Of a DNA stretch of 64,000 bases, positions 1-9,468 are shown piece after piece. The first letter of the stretch is position 1, and each line of letters starts with the position of its first letter. The notes under the pieces were generated by a model. The model saw nothing but the letters and a program-made list of their open reading frames with translations, searched no databases and was not told the DNA's origin. Origin of the DNA: Siansivirga zeaxanthinifaciens CC-SAMT-1 (GTDB lineage Bacteria; Bacteroidota; Bacteroidia; Flavobacteriales; Flavobacteriaceae). The position numbers were made by a program, and so were the translations under genes. The DNA lies in the NCBI RefSeq assembly GCF_000941055.1, contig NZ_CP007202.1, positions 2,650,437-2,714,436 of the forward strand, read 5' to 3'.

Positions 1-189
1 GTTTGCCATGGTTCCACTCGGAAAAAACAAGGCATCGGTTTTTCCAAACATTGTTGCCAAGCGATTTTCTAATATATTAACTGTGCTATCTTCCTTAAAA
101 ACATCGTCTCCAACTTCGGCCTGCATCATCGCTTCTAACATGGCTTTGGTTGGTTTGGTAACTGTATCGCTTCGTAAATCTATTTTCAT
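1..189 (-). CDS. ltaE: Low-specificity L-threonine aldolase (partial, N-terminal 63 residues)
   Basis: PLP-dependent aldolase that splits L-threonine or allo-threonine into glycine and acetaldehyde. The reading frame starts at the ATG at 187-189 (minus) and runs off the left edge. The visible protein begins [14 protein letters not shown] and continues with [11 protein letters not shown] and FFPSGTMAN, which are the well-known N-terminal signatures of the threonine aldolase family (RSDTVT, EVGDD and the cofactor-pocket PSGTMAN). The rest of the enzyme, including the PLP lysine, lies outside the window. It is divergent from prfB, with 90 bp between the two starts. A plus-strand open frame over the same bases (8-205) is only its shadow. 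Confidence 0.87.
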   Translation of the reverse strand, partial: MKIDLRSDTVTKPTKAMLEAMMQAEVGDDVFKEDSTVNILENRLATMFGKTDALFFPSGTMAN

Positions 190-227
190 TTCAACTTTTT
201 TATAAAACTAAAAAATTATGGCAACAA

Positions 228-261
228 TTGTTTCTTCCTCCTCTTATAAATTATATTTTTG
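228..261 (+). promoter_or_regulatory. Putative flavobacterial promoter for prfB
   Basis: TATTTTTG at 254-261 is a full match to the -7 consensus TAnnTTTG. A TTG at 228-230 could be the -33 element, with a 23-base spacer, which is at the long end. It lies 18 bases ahead of the prfB ATG at 280. Confidence 0.5.
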
Positions 262-279
262 CTTAAAATAAATGGAATT

Positions 280-1390
280 ATGATAACTTCCGATCAAATT
301 AAAGATCTAAATACCCGCCTTGAAAAACTAAGGCACTATCTTTGACTTAGATAGAAAAAAAATAGAAATACAAAACGAGGAAGAGAAAAGTTTCGATCCT
401 AATTTCTGGAACGATCCAAAAGCTGCCGAAACCATTATGAAATCACTTCGTGTGAATAAAAAATGGGTTCAAGACTACAATTCGGCGAAAACTTTAGTGG
501 AAGATTTAGAAATACTTTACGATTTTTATAAAGAAGGAGAATCTTCTGCAGAAGAAGTAGAATCGCAATACGATAAAGCCTTTACGCTTCTGGAAGATAT
601 CGAATTTAAAAACATGTTGTCTGATGAAGGCGACAGTTTAAGCGCGGTGCTTCAAATTACTGCTGGTGCAGGTGGTACCGAAAGCTGCGATTGGGCGAGC
701 ATGCTTATGCGTATGTATTTAATGTATGCCGAAAAAAGTGGTTTTAAAGTGAAAGAACTCAACTTTCAGGAAGGCGATGTTGCTGGTATTAAAACCGTGA
801 CTTTAGAAATTGAAGGTGATTTTGCTTTTGGTTGGTTAAAAGGTGAAAATGGTGTACACCGTTTGGTACGTATTTCGCCATTTGATAGTAACGCGAAACG
901 CCATACTAGTTTTGCTTCGGTTTATGTGTACCCGTTGGTTGATGATACCATTGAAATTGAAATAAATCCTGCCGATATTGAAATTACTACCGCGCGTTCT
1001 AGTGGTGCTGGCGGACAAAATGTGAATAAGGTTGAAACCAAAGTACAATTAACCCACAAACCAACAGGTATTCAAATTCAGTGTTCTGAAACTCGTTCAC
1101 AACACGATAACAGATCGCGTGCTATGCAAATGCTGAAGTCGCAACTCTATGAAATTGAACTTCAAAAACAAATGGCTCAACGCGAGGATATTGAAGCTGG
1201 TAAGATGAAAATTGAATGGGGTAGCCAAATTAGAAATTACGTAATGCAGCCCTATAAATTGGTAAAAGATGTGCGGACAGGCCATGAAACAAGTAATGTT
1301 GATGCTGTTATGGATGGTCAAATAGGGCCGTTTTTAAAAGCTTATCTCATGATGATGGGACAAAAAGAAGAAGACAATAATAACTTATGA
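280..1390 (+). CDS. prfB: Peptide chain release factor 2, made by programmed +1 frameshift
   Basis: RF2 recognises UGA and UAA stop codons on the ribosome and triggers hydrolysis of peptidyl-tRNA. Translation starts at the ATG at 280 and reads 21 codons ending RLEKLRHYL before an in-frame TGA at 343-345. Skipping T343 joins the frame that starts GAC at 344 and runs to the stop at 1388-1390, giving about 369 residues, the normal RF2 length. The protein carries the GGQ catalytic loop ([16 protein letters not shown]) and the RF2 stop-codon-reading tripeptide SPF ([12 protein letters not shown]). An annotation starting at the ATG at 437 would lose the N-terminal helices. The stop overlaps the next ATG (ATGA at 1387-1390), so prfB heads a coupled operon with the HAD and ArsC-like genes. 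Confidence 0.95.
331..346 (+). promoter_or_regulatory. prfB programmed +1 frameshift site
   Basis: The sequence AGG CAC TAT CTT TGA C matches the conserved bacterial RF2 autoregulatory site: the slippery CTT codon, the in-frame TGA at 343-345 followed by C, and an SD-like AGG nine bases before CTT. When RF2 is scarce, the ribosome pauses at TGA and slips from CTT to TTT, which restores the long frame. Confidence 0.93.
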
Positions 1391-2004
1391 CATTAATAAA
1401 AACAATTATTTTTGACTTAGGTGGGGTTTTAATAGACTGGAATCCCGAATATGTTTTCTTAAAAGCCTTTCATGGCGACAAAGAAAAAACAAAGTGGTTT
1501 CTCGATACTATTTGCATCAGCGATTGGAACGAAAACCAAGACGCTGGATATCCATTAGAACAAGCAACAAACGATCTTGTTGCAAAATTTCCAGAATACG
1601 AAAATTATATTCGCCTGTTTTACGGCAATTGGGAAAACATGTTAGGTGGTGAAATATCGGGTACGGTAACTATTTTAAAACAATTATTGGCGATAAAAAA
1701 GTACAAAATCGTTGCTTTAACTAATTGGAGCAGCGAAACGTTTCCTATTGCTCAAAAACGTTTTGAATTTTTAAATTGGTTTGAAGGAATTGTTGTTTCG
1801 GGTGATGAAAAAACAAGAAAACCGTTTAAAGCGATTTACGATATTACTTTAGAGCGTTTTAATATATATCCGGAAACTTCTTTATTTATTGATGATAATT
1901 TAAGAAATATTGAAGCCGCAAAATCATTGGGAATTCATGGAATTCACTTTAAAGATCCAGAAACACTTATCAATCAACTAAAAACATTTAATATCGCTTT
2001 ATAA
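1387..2004 (+). CDS. HAD-superfamily phosphatase (YihX-like)
   Basis: A 205-residue haloacid-dehalogenase-type hydrolase, probably a soluble sugar-phosphate or nucleotide phosphatase. Motif I is [12 protein letters not shown] near the N-terminus; the usual second Asp of DxD is a Gly, as in the YihX-like subgroup (FDLGNV). Motif II is ALTNWS, a Lys consistent with motif III lies in [10 protein letters not shown], and motif IV is [17 protein letters not shown]. The cap is small and helical. Its ATG overlaps the prfB stop by four bases and its own stop overlaps the next ATG, so the three genes are translationally coupled. The substrate cannot be told from sequence. Confidence 0.85.
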   Translation: MTLIKTIIFDLGGVLIDWNPEYVFLKAFHGDKEKTKWFLDTICISDWNENQDAGYPLEQATNDLVAKFPEYENYIRLFYGNWENMLGGEISGTVTILKQLLAIKKYKIVALTNWSSETFPIAQKRFEFLNWFEGIVVSGDEKTRKPFKAIYDITLERFNIYPETSLFIDDNLRNIEAAKSLGIHGIHFKDPETLINQLKTFNIAL

Positions 2005-2345
2005 TGATTAAAATTTATCACAATAACAGATGTACAAAATCCAGAAACGGATTAGCCCTTTTAGAAGCTTCAGGAAAAGAATTTGAGGTTATTAAATATC
2101 TTGAAAATGTTCCAACCAAAGCCGAATTGGAAAACATTGTAAAATTGTTAAAAATTAAACCCATAGATTTAGTTAGAAAAAATGAAGCCGTTTGGAAAAG
2201 TGATTTTAAAGATAAACATTTAAACGACAACCAAATTATTGAGGCCATGATTAACAACCCAAAACTTATTGAAAGACCTATTGTTATAAATAATGATAAA
2301 GCTGTAATAGGAAGACCAACAGAAATTATAGAAACTATTATTTAA
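2004..2345 (+). CDS. ArsC-family reductase-like protein
   Basis: A 113-residue thioredoxin-fold protein of the glutaredoxin-dependent ArsC/YffB/Spx superfamily. The redox Cys lies in IKIYHNNRCTKSRNG, equivalent to the HNPxCxxSR motif of arsenate reductases, and the C-terminal ERPIVI...IGRPTE segment carries arginines used in oxyanion binding. It is the last gene of the prfB operon (TAATG overlap at 2002-2006). There is no other ars gene nearby, so a role in arsenate resistance is not supported by context. A general thiol or regulatory role, as for YffB or Spx relatives, is equally possible. Confidence 0.82.
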   Translation: MIKIYHNNRCTKSRNGLALLEASGKEFEVIKYLENVPTKAELENIVKLLKIKPIDLVRKNEAVWKSDFKDKHLNDNQIIEAMINNPKLIERPIVINNDKAVIGRPTEIIETII

Positions 2346-2443
2346 CATTGTTTAATCTTATTGATAAATTCTTTAACAAAATATTAACCAAGCACGATTA
2401 AACTTTCCTCTAATTTCGTAGTCATAAAACATAAAAAACGACT

Positions 2444-4987
2444 ATGTTCAAGAAATTAGCAGGTTTATACCTCTTCCTAATTTGCATTAATATTACAAAT
2501 GCGCAACCCTCAGCACCCCAAATTAATACCGATAAAAAAGTTATAATTTCAGGTAAAGTTATAGATAAAGACAACAAATTACCTTTAGAATATGCATCGA
2601 TTGCTTTCTTTAGCAAAAGTGAAAATAAAATAGTAGACGGTGGTATTACCGATGCTAAAGGAGAATTTAGTATTCCTGTTAAAAATGGCACATACGATAT
2701 TCAAATTGAATACATTTCATATAAAAAGTTTACTCTTAAAAATCAGGTACTAACAAAAAGTAAAAATTTAGGGACTATCGAATTAGAGATAGACTTGGGT
2801 ACTTTAGAAACCGTTGAAATTATTGCCGAACGTACAACGGTAGAAATAAAATTAGATAAAAAAATATACAACATAGGTAAAGATTTAACCACTGCGGGAG
2901 GTACCGTGAGCGACGCATTAAACAATGTCCCTTCGGTTGCAGTCGATGTTGAGGGTAGTATTAGTTTACGAGGAAACGAGAACGTTAGAATTCTTATTAA
3001 CGGTAAACCTTCGGCCATGGCAGGTTTTGGCGATACCAACATATTAAGTCAGTTGCCTGCTGAAGCGATTGAGCGTGTTGAAGTTATTACGTCACCTTCA
3101 GCCAGATACGATGCCGAAGGAACAGCAGGAATACTAAACATCATTTTAAGACAAAAAGAAACTCTGGGCTTTAATGGTTCTTTAAATTTAACCCTAGGAA
3201 ACCCAGACAATGCGGGTATTTCGGCAAACTTAAATTACCGAACCGAAAAATTTAATTTGTTTTCTAACTTAGGTTTTAGATATTTTAACGCCCCCAGAAA
3301 TAGTTATAGCGATACCAATTATTTCGACAGAATTGTTAATGGTTCAATACGAACTCCAGAATTTGAAAAAATCATAGAATCCGAGGAAGTCACGAGGCTT
3401 AACAGAAATTATAATGCCAGTTTAGGTATGGAATATTTCTTGTCTGATAAAACATCGGTTACCGGAACTTTATTCTATAGATATGGTGAAGATGCCGATT
3501 TATCTCTAAACAACAGTAATCGTTTCAATAACAATGCTTTAGAAGAAAGAACACTAAGAAGTGAAAAGCAAGATGAAGCAGGCGATAATTATCAGTTAGC
3601 ATTGAATTACATTACAAAGTTTAATGATGATGGACATGAATTAACGGCGGATTTTCAATATGAAAACGGATCGGAAGAACAAATTACCTCCATAAATGAA
3701 GATTATTTAGAAACAAATCAAGCCAATCCAATACCTTTTCAAAGAGAAAACATATTACAAACTGAAAAGGATAACGAATATTTATTTCAAACCGATTACA
3801 TTTTACCATTAGGTAAAGATTCTAGATTTGAAGCAGGATACCGCGGAAATTTTAGTAACAAAATCACTAATTATACGTTAAATCAAGAAGATTTAAATTC
3901 GGGTAATTTTTTTGTAAACGACACCATTTCTAATGTGTTTGATTATACACAAAACGTAAACGCCATCTACACACAATACGGTACTAAATTTGGTGAATTT
4001 TCATTTTTATTGGGTCTGCGTTTAGAAAATACCGAACTTAACGGTAAAATTGATTCAAAATTAACCAATGAAGCATTAGAAAATGCCTTTGGTTTTCCTA
4101 TTGATACCGAATTTAAAAACAATTATTTAGGCTTATTCCCTACCCTTAATTTAATATATAATCTAGGCAGTAGCGATGATGTAGAGGAAAGCATCACTTT
4201 GGGTTATAACCGAAGAGTTAACAGGCCTAGAAGCTGGTATATTAATCCATTTCCTTCGCGATCTAGTAGAACCAACGTCTTTCAAGGAAACCCCAATTTA
4301 GAACCTGCCTTTGCAAGTGCTTTCGATTTAGGTTATTTAAAACGTTGGGGGAAATTTACTTTAACAACTTCAATTTATTATCAACATGAAACGGGTTCGT
4401 TTGAACGTATTCAGGAAAATACCGGTTTTCAAACAACAGATGGTATTGATATTATTAGAACCATTCCGGTTAACTTATCGTCAAATAACAGAACAGGTAC
4501 CGAACTAGGCATGCTTTACAACCCAGCTAATTGGCTCCGATTAAATTCAAGCTTTAACTTTTTTCAGTTTGAGAAAAAGGGATTTTTTAATGACATAGAT
4601 TATGGGGTTAAAAACACCAGTTGGTTTGCTCGTTTTAGTAGCAAAGTAAGTTTACCATCAAATATAGACTGGCAAACAAATGCTAACTACATAGGTGCCA
4701 GTGAAGATGCACAAACTAGAAATAAGGGTATTTTTAGTCTCGATTTAGCTTTTAGTAAAGAGCTTTTTAATAATAATGCGACTATATCGCTTAATATTAG
4801 AGACGTTTTTAATTCAAGAAAAAGAAAAAACTTAACAACAACCGAGTTTTTTGAAAGTTACTCAGAATCACAATGGAGACAAAGACAAGTAAATATCTCG
4901 TTTATGTACCGTTTTAATCAACAAAAAAACAAATACGAAAGAGATCGTGAACAAAATAATGGAGATGATATGGAATTTGAAGGATAA
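2444..4987 (+). CDS. Outer-membrane beta-barrel receptor (TonB-dependent-receptor-like), paralogue 1
   Basis: An 847-residue outer-membrane protein. Residues 1-21 are a signal peptide ending NITNAQ. Residues about 30-115 form a carboxypeptidase-regulatory-like beta-sandwich (VISGKVIDKDNKLPLEYAS), a typical Bacteroidota N-terminal extension. Residues about 120-230 form a plug domain (LNNVPSVAVDVEGSISLRGN, then VEVITSPSARYDAEGTAGI). The rest is a long beta-barrel that includes NPFPSRSSRTNVFQGNPNLE, and it ends in an acidic hydrophilic tail after the last strand (FMYRFNQQK). This architecture is usually called outer membrane beta-barrel family protein. Unlike SusC, it has no SusD partner next to it, so the ligand is unknown. 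It is followed by a close paralogue. An imperfect -7 box (TAATTTCG, 2411-2418) lies upstream. Confidence 0.9.
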   Translation: MFKKLAGLYLFLICINITNAQPSAPQINTDKKVIISGKVIDKDNKLPLEYASIAFFSKSENKIVDGGITDAKGEFSIPVKNGTYDIQIEYISYKKFTLKNQVLTKSKNLGTIELEIDLGTLETVEIIAERTTVEIKLDKKIYNIGKDLTTAGGTVSDALNNVPSVAVDVEGSISLRGNENVRILINGKPSAMAGFGDTNILSQLPAEAIERVEVITSPSARYDAEGTAGILNIILRQKETLGFNGSLNLTLGNPDNAGISANLNYRTEKFNLFSNLGFRYFNAPRNSYSDTNYFDRIVNGSIRTPEFEKIIESEEVTRLNRNYNASLGMEYFLSDKTSVTGTLFYRYGEDADLSLNNSNRFNNNALEERTLRSEKQDEAGDNYQLALNYITKFNDDGHELTADFQYENGSEEQITSINEDYLETNQANPIPFQRENILQTEKDNEYLFQTDYILPLGKDSRFEAGYRGNFSNKITNYTLNQEDLNSGNFFVNDTISNVFDYTQNVNAIYTQYGTKFGEFSFLLGLRLENTELNGKIDSKLTNEALENAFGFPIDTEFKNNYLGLFPTLNLIYNLGSSDDVEESITLGYNRRVNRPRSWYINPFPSRSSRTNVFQGNPNLEPAFASAFDLGYLKRWGKFTLTTSIYYQHETGSFERIQENTGFQTTDGIDIIRTIPVNLSSNNRTGTELGMLYNPANWLRLNSSFNFFQFEKKGFFNDIDYGVKNTSWFARFSSKVSLPSNIDWQTNANYIGASEDAQTRNKGIFSLDLAFSKELFNNNATISLNIRDVFNSRKRKNLTTTEFFESYSESQWRQRQVNISFMYRFNQQKNKYERDREQNNGDDMEFEG

Positions 4988-5082
4988 TTAAACTTGAAAT
5001 AAATGAAGCTCCTTAAATACTTTTATCAAATTATTAACACGCCTCTATTTAGGGGTGGTCTATTTTTACGAAAAATAAATTA

Positions 5083-7506
5083 ATGAATAAAAAACTACCT
5101 CTCTACCTACTTTTTTTGTTATTTATAACTTCAAATATTACTCTTGCAATCAACGAGAAAAATATAACAATTACTGGCAAAGTTATAGATGCAGATACCA
5201 ATACGCCATTAGAATACGCTACCATATCATTTTATAGTATTAAAGAAAAGAAAATTGTAGATGGTGTAATAACCAACATAGATGGTGAATTTTCAATTAA
5301 AATTAAAGATGATATTTACAATATAAGTGTTGAATACATTGGCTACAAACCTTATAAAATTTCAAACAAAAAAATCGTTTCAGATATTAATTTAGGGACC
5401 ATAAAATTAAATTTAGATTTAGAGGCTTTAGGTGAAGTTGAAATTATTGCCGAACGCACCTCTGTTGAAGTCAAATTAGATAAAAAAATATATAATGTTG
5501 GTAAAGATTTAACCGTAAGAGGTGGAACGGTTAGTGATGTTTTAGATAATGTCCCTTCTGTATCTGTTGATGGTGAAGGTAATGTGGCACTTCGAGGTAA
5601 CGACAATGTAAGAATATTAATTAATGGAAAACCCTCTGGATTGGTTGGTGTTAATTCAACCGATGCTTTACGCCAATTACCTGCCGATGCCATTGAACGC
5701 GTTGAAGTGATTACCTCACCTTCTGCACGTTACGAATCTGAAGGAACTGCGGGTATTTTAAATATCATTCTACGACGCAGTAAACTTCAAGGATTAAATG
5801 GTGCTATTACAGCAAATGTTGGACACCCAGATGCCGCTGGAATTTCTGGAAATATTAATTTTAGAACAGGTAATGTAAATATATTTAACACACTGGCCTA
5901 CCGTTATAACGAATCTATAGGAAATTGGTACACCTATACTACTTATAAAAGCACTGGAAACATCTTAGACGAAAAAAGAGATACACAAAATATTCGAAAA
6001 GGCATAACTAATAATTTTGGTATTGAATGGTATATTACAGATTCGGCTTCTATTACCACGTCTTTGGTTTATAACGATGGGAATAATAATGAAAACTCTA
6101 TTAATAATTTATTACAATACGACGCCGATTTAAATTTAATTGGACAGAGTTTGAGATTAGACCCAATGTTGAATGATGCCAAAACCATGCAGTACGCTTT
6201 TAATTTTACTAAAGATTTTCAAACCAGCGGTCATAAATTAACTTTCGATTTTCAGTACGAAGATAATAATAATGATAATTTTTCTCTTATAAACGTAAAC
6301 GGTTTAAACACCGATATTTTAACCGAATTAGTAGACGAATCTATTATACTATTACGTTCAGATTATGTTTTACCTTTAGGTGATAACGGTCAGTTTGAAA
6401 TGGGGTATCGAGGTGATTTTAACACCCAAATTACCGATTATCAAGTAGAACTTTTAAATAGAAATTCTGGTGCGTTTGAAATAGACAGAAATCTTTCGAA
6501 TGTTTTTAATTTTAAAAATTACATAAACGCATTTTATGTTCAATATGGTAGCAAAATAAATAAATTCAGTTATTTATTAGGCTTAAGAATGGAAAACACC
6601 CAAACAACCTTAGACCAACCAACTAGTGGCGATTTTGAAATTAAAAAATACACCGGTTTTTTTCCTACAGTAAATTTTAGCTATGCGTTTAGCGAAAAAG
6701 AAAACATAACTTTAGGTTATAACAGACGTTTAAGCCGGCCATGGTCTTTCTTTTTAAATCCCTTTCCTTCTAGAAGTAGTTTAACAAATATCTTTCAAGG
6801 AAATCCTGCTTTACTTCCTACTTACGCAGGTAAAATTGACTTAGGGTATTTAAACCGATTTGGAAAGTTTACTCTTAGCACTTCTATTTATTTTCAACAT
6901 GCAACCGATGTTATAAATTTTGTTAGTAATGATACAGGAAATACTGTTGAAATTGACGGACAAGATGTTCCTGTAATTGAACGTGGACCTGCAAATATTG
7001 CCACAGAAGATCGCTACGGATTTGAGTTTAACGTGATATATAATCCAACAAAAAATTGGCGTATAAACACCGATTTTAATTTATTTAATATTAAAGTAAA
7101 TGGGTTTTATTTAAACGATGATTTCTATTCTAATAATACCAGTTGGACCTTACGTTTAAATAACAAATACACCTTACCTGGCAATGTAGATTGGCAAACA
7201 AATTTAAATTACAGAGGGCCAAGTATGGATGCTCAAAATAAAAGAGATGCTATGTTTTCTGCTGATGTAGCATTTAGTAAAGATATTTTTAAAGACAAAG
7301 CTTCTATTGCTTTTAATGTCACTGATTTATTTAATAGCAGAGTAATGACAGGAATTGTTGAGACTGAAGAATTTATAACAGATAGAGAAATACGTTTTAG
7401 AGGCGTAAGAACTTTTAACTTATCTTTTACATACAGATTTAACCAACAAAAGAAACGCGAAATAGATCGCGGAAATTATGGTAATGGAGGCGATATTCAA
7501 ATGTAA
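5083..7506 (+). CDS. Outer-membrane beta-barrel receptor (TonB-dependent-receptor-like), paralogue 2
   Basis: An 807-residue paralogue of the gene before it, with the same domain order: signal peptide (residues 1-22), carboxypeptidase-regulatory-like domain (ITGKVIDADTNTPLEYATIS), plug (VLDNVPSVSVDGEGNVALRG and RVEVITSPSARYESEGTAG) and a barrel ending SFTYRFNQQKKR plus a short tail. The plug regions of the two copies are nearly identical while the barrel loops differ, which fits an old tandem duplication with divergence of the surface-exposed ligand-contact parts. The gap between the copies is 95 bp with only a weak hairpin, so co-transcription is likely. A strong hairpin follows at 7515-7548. 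Confidence 0.9.
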   Translation: MNKKLPLYLLFLLFITSNITLAINEKNITITGKVIDADTNTPLEYATISFYSIKEKKIVDGVITNIDGEFSIKIKDDIYNISVEYIGYKPYKISNKKIVSDINLGTIKLNLDLEALGEVEIIAERTSVEVKLDKKIYNVGKDLTVRGGTVSDVLDNVPSVSVDGEGNVALRGNDNVRILINGKPSGLVGVNSTDALRQLPADAIERVEVITSPSARYESEGTAGILNIILRRSKLQGLNGAITANVGHPDAAGISGNINFRTGNVNIFNTLAYRYNESIGNWYTYTTYKSTGNILDEKRDTQNIRKGITNNFGIEWYITDSASITTSLVYNDGNNNENSINNLLQYDADLNLIGQSLRLDPMLNDAKTMQYAFNFTKDFQTSGHKLTFDFQYEDNNNDNFSLINVNGLNTDILTELVDESIILLRSDYVLPLGDNGQFEMGYRGDFNTQITDYQVELLNRNSGAFEIDRNLSNVFNFKNYINAFYVQYGSKINKFSYLLGLRMENTQTTLDQPTSGDFEIKKYTGFFPTVNFSYAFSEKENITLGYNRRLSRPWSFFLNPFPSRSSLTNIFQGNPALLPTYAGKIDLGYLNRFGKFTLSTSIYFQHATDVINFVSNDTGNTVEIDGQDVPVIERGPANIATEDRYGFEFNVIYNPTKNWRINTDFNLFNIKVNGFYLNDDFYSNNTSWTLRLNNKYTLPGNVDWQTNLNYRGPSMDAQNKRDAMFSADVAFSKDIFKDKASIAFNVTDLFNSRVMTGIVETEEFITDREIRFRGVRTFNLSFTYRFNQQKKREIDRGNYGNGGDIQM

Positions 7507-7514
7507 AAATTAAC

Positions 7515-7548
7515 AAAAGGAAGCTCAAGAGCTTCCTTTTTTTTATTT
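7515..7548. terminator. Rho-independent terminator between receptor 2 and cmk
   Basis: The stem AAAAGGAAGCTC / GAGCTTCCTTTT (7515-7540) is followed by a T run to 7544. Its A-rich left flank makes it usable from both sides. It touches the cmk stop codon at 7543-7545, so it probably ends both convergent transcripts. Confidence 0.88.
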
Positions 7549-8238
7549 ATCTATAACCTTATCTACTAGTTTTAAAATGGCTTCAAATTGTTTGTCTCGA
7601 GTCATGTTAGAATTATCAAAATTAATGGCATCTGGCGCTTTTAATAATGGAGACTCTGCCCTATTTGTGTCCATATAATCACGTTCTTCCACGTTTCTTA
7701 ATACATCTTCGTAACGCACATCATCACCTCTATCAATCAATTCTTTATAACGTCTTTTAGCTCTGGTTTCAGCTGAAGCTGACATGAATAATTTCAATTC
7801 GGCATCGGGAAAAACAACGGTTCCAATATCTCTGCCATCCATTACAACACCTTTATCTTTACCCATTTTTTGTTGTTGCTTTACTAATTGACTGCGCACC
7901 TCAGGTAAAGTAGCCACCTTACTAACAAACCCGGAAACCTCAAGAGTTCTAATTTGTTTTTCAACATTTTCACCATTTAAATAAACTTCAGCAAAACCTA
8001 AATCACTATTAAATTTAAAACTGATTTCTATACTTTGAAGATTAGAAATTAATGCCTCTTTATTAAACTGATGCTCGTCAATAAATCCATGAATCATGGC
8101 ATAATAAGTAACAGCTCTGTACATAGCCCCAGAATCTACATAAATATATCCTAAATGCTTAGCCAATTGTTTCGCAACCGTACTTTTTCCTGTGGAAGAA
8201 TACCCATCTATGGCTATGGTTATTTTGTTATTATTCAT
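7543..8238 (-). CDS. cmk: Cytidylate kinase
   Basis: Phosphorylates CMP and dCMP with ATP in pyrimidine nucleotide synthesis (cytosol). The 231 residues match the family length. The P-loop is at residues 9-18 (DGYSSTGKST), followed by VDSGAMYRAVTYYAM, the NMP-binding insert, and MDGRDIGTVVFPDAELK near residue 130, which includes the CMP-binding DGRDIGT. The start lies only 3 bp after the porQ stop, so the two genes are co-transcribed. The adjacency of porQ and cmk is, from memory, common in Flavobacteriia. Confidence 0.95.
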   Translation of the reverse strand: MNNNKITIAIDGYSSTGKSTVAKQLAKHLGYIYVDSGAMYRAVTYYAMIHGFIDEHQFNKEALISNLQSIEISFKFNSDLGFAEVYLNGENVEKQIRTLEVSGFVSKVATLPEVRSQLVKQQQKMGKDKGVVMDGRDIGTVVFPDAELKLFMSASAETRAKRRYKELIDRGDDVRYEDVLRNVEERDYMDTNRAESPLLKAPDAINFDNSNMTRDKQFEAILKLVDKVIDK

Positions 8239-8241
8239 GTT

Positions 8242-9261
8242 TTATTGTAAATCTATCTGCAAACCAAAAAAATTAGAATTGGCTGCACTGGTGTATTTTG
8301 CATGCGTATAACTAAAACGCATTTTATTCATTTTAATAGAAATTCCTGCCGATAATCCTGAAAAGTTTCGTTGGTCTAAAATTCTTAAATCTTCGGCACG
8401 TCTAAAGTTATAACCTAACCGAATATTAAATCCGCCATCAGGAAAAATTTCGGCTCCAAAAATACTGTGACGCATCACCTGACCCAAAAATCCAATTTTT
8501 TCTTCGGTTTGATTGCCACTTAAATCGCTTGTTTGTCTCGCCGGGTTTGGTCTAGAAATAGGCCATTCTTGTAGATTTTCTAGGGTAATATGCCATCTAA
8601 TGGGCACATTTTCTAAACGTTGAGACATGCCGAAATCGACCTCGAAAGGCAATTTTTCTTGAAGCCCAGCATAGGTAGTTATTTGTGTTCCTAGATTTCT
8701 AATTACCAATGCCGCATTAAAATCTAGATACTCGTTTATATAAATTATTCCGAAGTCTATGGCTGCTCCAAAAGAGTTATACTGTTCTAATTTTGATGTA
8801 ATAAGCTTCAGGTTAGCACCCGCATAAAAATCGGAATACCCTATTTGAGTGGCATAACCGAAAGAAATCGCCGATTCGTTTCCAGAAAAAGTTCCTGTTG
8901 CATTTCCTGCTTCATCATAACCATCAAAAGAACCATAATTTACATAAGTTATCCCAGCATGAAATGTTTGCGTGCGCCTGTCTACGGTATAAGCATAAGC
9001 AGCTGTACCATAACCAATTCCTCCTAAATAAGAAACGTAATTTAATGCCAATTGATTATCCATTTCTGGATTTATTGTAGCAGGATTAAATAATCCCTGA
9101 GTAACATCGTAATCTACATTGGTTAAAACCTTGCCTCCTAATGCGGCTTGTCGTGGGGAAGATACTAAATTCAAAAATTGATAGGTAGACTCACCACCAA
9201 GCTGTGCGTTGGTGATAAAACTTAGTAACAAACAAAAAAAGGCGGTTATTTTTTTTAGCAT
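8242..9261 (-). CDS. porQ: Type IX secretion system protein PorQ
   Basis: A 339-residue outer-membrane beta-barrel with a signal peptide (residues 1-19, ending ITNAQ). It resembles PorQ of the T9SS: GGESTYQFLNLVSSPRQAAL, LGGKVLTNVDYDVTQGLFNP and a C-terminal strand ending in FFGLQIDLQ. PorQ belongs to the T9SS attachment complex that handles A-LPS linkage of exported proteins. It is the only T9SS machinery gene in this part of the window, but the client proteins at 27780 and 42128 and the sprF gene show that the system is active here. It has its own promoter (9272-9301) and reads into cmk. Confidence 0.9.
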   Translation of the reverse strand: MLKKITAFFCLLLSFITNAQLGGESTYQFLNLVSSPRQAALGGKVLTNVDYDVTQGLFNPATINPEMDNQLALNYVSYLGGIGYGTAAYAYTVDRRTQTFHAGITYVNYGSFDGYDEAGNATGTFSGNESAISFGYATQIGYSDFYAGANLKLITSKLEQYNSFGAAIDFGIIYINEYLDFNAALVIRNLGTQITTYAGLQEKLPFEVDFGMSQRLENVPIRWHITLENLQEWPISRPNPARQTSDLSGNQTEEKIGFLGQVMRHSIFGAEIFPDGGFNIRLGYNFRRAEDLRILDQRNFSGLSAGISIKMNKMRFSYTHAKYTSAANSNFFGLQIDLQ

Positions 9262-9271
9262 ATTTACGATA

Positions 9272-9301
9272 CAAAGGAAATAAAAAATTTATTCTAAGCA
9301 A
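9272..9301 (-). promoter_or_regulatory. Putative promoter of porQ-cmk
   Basis: On the minus strand TTG (9301-9299), a 19-base spacer and TTCCTTTG (9279-9272) match the flavobacterial TTG-N19-TAnnTTTG consensus with one mismatch. It lies 11 bases before the porQ ATG, so the leader would be very short. Confidence 0.6.
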
Positions 9302-9353
9302 CCATATTATCTAATCAGTTTAACTCAATAGTTTATATAATTTTTTTATTTCA

Positions 9354-9449
9354 GATCCCGAAACAAGTTCGGGATGACAATTTTAATAGAAACCTTGAAG
9401 TTCCTTCAAGGAATGTTTCTTCAAGTAAATCTATCTTAAAACGATAGTA
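9354..9449. repeat. Three consecutive short hairpins in the lon-porQ spacer
   Basis: ATCCCGAA ACAAG TTCGGGAT (9355-9375), CCTTGAAG TTC CTTCAAGG (9393-9411, with outer GAAA/TTTC pairs), and CTATC/GATAG (about 9431-9447) follow each other. The first, with the flanking GATGACA, looks like a short palindrome often seen between flavobacterial genes. No coding frame is supported here. Confidence 0.6.
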
Positions 9450-9468
9450 TCTAATTTTTATTTTAAAT

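Noticed and set aside
8..205. Plus-strand open frame of 65 codons at the left edge
   Set aside because: The opposite strand encodes a recognisable threonine aldolase N-terminus over the same bases; this frame is its shadow.
2004..2345. An arsenic-resistance operon
   Set aside because: Only the ArsC-like gene is present; the neighbours are prfB and a HAD phosphatase, with no arsR, arsB or acr3 gene.
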